Of a stretch of DNA of 43,539 nucleotides, positions 42,654-43,539 are shown piece after piece. This DNA comes from Helochares maculicollis. Taxonomy: Eukaryota > Arthropoda > Insecta > Coleoptera > Hydrophilidae. Each line of letters opens with the position of its first letter. Positions within the stretch are counted from its first letter, which is position 1. Both the position numbers and the translations under genes were made by a program. The stretch lies in contig JAWQRO010000307.1 in NCBI GenBank assembly GCA_033557835.1, forward strand, positions 1-43,539, read 5' to 3'. Below the pieces are notes generated by a model. That model searched no databases, was not told the origin of the DNA, and was given only the letters and a program-made list of their open reading frames with translations.

Positions 42654-43539
42654 TTAGGTGCCCAACTAAGCTCTCGCTGTTTATCAATAGATGACTCCAG
42701 CAGCAAGAAGAACTTGCTTCAGCATTAGGAATTACCGGCCAAGCCATTTCCAAGCGATTGCATGCATTGCGAATGATTCAAAAGCAAGGAACTTGGGTTC
42801 CTTATGATTTGAAGCAAAGGGATGTTGAAAGTCGTTTTTTTCGCCTGTGAACAACTGCTCCAGTGGCAAAAAAGGAAGGCTTTTCTTCATCGCATCGTGA
42901 TGGGTGATGAAAAATGGATTCATTACAGCAATCCAAAGAAAAGAAAATCATGGGGACTGCCCGGTCATGCTTCTACGTCATCGGCTCGGCCAAATATTCA
43001 CGCGAAGGTTATGCTGTGTATTTGGTGGGACCAGATCAGTGTTATTTATTATGAACTGTTGAAACCGAACAAAAGTATCACTGGGGAACGGTATTGAGTT
43101 CAATTGATGCGATTGAGCGGAGCACTGCGCAAAAAACGGCCTCAATACAAGAAGAGGAACGAAAAAGTGATTCTACAGCTTGACAACGCTCGGCCTCTCG
43201 TTGCCAAACACATTAAAACCTACCCGGAAACGCTCAAATGGGAAGTCCTACCCCACCCGCCATATTCTCCAGATATTGCGCCATCCGATTATTACTTGTT
43301 CCGTTCGATGGCACATGGTCTGGCTGATCAGCAGTTCAGCTCATATGAAGACATCAAAAAATGGCTTGATTCGTGGATAGCCTCAAAAGATGAACACTTT
43401 TACCGTAACGGTATTGGTGCTCTTTTCCTGAAAGATGGGAAAAAGTTGTAGCTAGCCATGGGCAATACTTTAAATGTTTCATTTGTAACCATTATTTTCC
43501 AATAAAGTTGCATTTTCAAAAAAAAAACAGCCAGAACTT
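42654..43539 (+). mobile_element. mariner element D (third type), 5'-deleted, cut by the window edge
   Basis: The left terminus TTAGGTGCCCAACTAAGC follows a TA (42652-42653). The window ends in CAGCCAGAACTT; read on the minus strand this is AAGTTCTGGCTG, which matches the inner part of the left terminus (AAGCTCTCGCTG). The outermost ~13 bp of the right terminus therefore lies just past the window. The element is internally deleted right after the 5' terminus: only about 20 bp separates it from the middle of the transposase. It lies in an EEPD1 intron, sense-oriented, and differs in ends and protein from elements A-C. Confidence 0.87.
42701..43451 (+). pseudogene. mariner transposase relic (element D), relatively young
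   Basis: The frame enters at the second helix-turn-helix (EELASALGITGQAISKRL, then GTWVPYDL). There is no start codon and no first helix-turn-helix. One extra T in a seven-T run (42835-42841) shifts the frame. A TGA at 43095-43097 sits where the family has an arginine codon. The rest is intact: MGDEKWIHY (first Asp), LQLDNARP (second Asp) and APSDYYLF (third Asp), with exactly 34 residues between the last two. The C-terminus is complete to its own stop. With only two point lesions in 750 bp, this copy is clearly younger than A-C. Confidence 0.88.

Noticed and set aside
1..43539. CRISPR arrays, operons, ribosome binding sites, integrated virus or toxin genes
   Set aside because: None is visible. 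The window is eukaryotic, with spliced genes and mariner-type transposons only.

Overview
This is an ordinary-looking euchromatic stretch of an insect nuclear genome. The evidence is the AT-rich non-coding DNA, short GT-AG introns, three classes of decayed mariner transposon and arthropod-like versions of nine conserved genes. The CYP6-type P450 and the mariner content suggest a beetle, but the order is inference. I see no bacterial, viral, CRISPR, rRNA or tRNA features.

Layout. 1-3015: two dead mariner elements of different subfamilies, 300 bp apart. 3844-4032: a degenerate tandem array with a ~19-bp unit just before a bHLH gene. 4143-5593 (+): Ptf1a/Fer1 in three exons. 5594-8930: gene-poor, with a small palindrome-dense island at 6174-6229. 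9041-14145 (+): Ddi1/Rngo, with two alternative last exons, one carrying the UBA domain and one ending in a short basic tail. 15494-21572 (-): Maf1 in three exons, with a 5.2-kb first intron that holds another mariner in antisense. 21573-24467: intergenic, with interspersed repeats and a less AT-rich block. 24631-26249 (+): a microsomal CYP6-like P450 with a TATA promoter. 27223-28285 (-): SmB. 28907-31243 (+): peroxiredoxin-6, divergent from SmB. 31565-33263 (-): reticulocalbin-2, tail-to-tail with peroxiredoxin-6. 33697-35237 (+): RNA polymerase II subunit RPB3, divergent from reticulocalbin-2. 37372 to beyond the window (+): EEPD1, of which two coding exons are present. Its next intron carries a third kind of mariner that runs off the right edge.

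The genes do not form a pathway. They are mostly housekeeping genes packed head-to-head and tail-to-tail: SmB|Prdx6 and RCN2|RPB3 share promoters, while Ddi1|Maf1 and Prdx6|RCN2 share 3' ends. A developmental regulator (Ptf1a) with a wide empty flank and a detoxification P450 are added. All exon junctions were worked out by hand from GT-AG sites, reading phase and recalled protein family alignment, so they are models rather than transcript-confirmed structures.

The most interesting points are a possible UBA-less Ddi1 isoform made with its own poly(A) site, an in-frame signal peptide on a 1-Cys peroxiredoxin that would retain a cytosolic start, the tandem array abutting Ptf1a, a SmB first exon whose only coding content is the ATG, a 57-bp stop-free in-frame intron in the P450, and a uORF/double-start arrangement in EEPD1 that decides whether a myristoylation motif is exposed. 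I did not find a convincing new multi-gene system.
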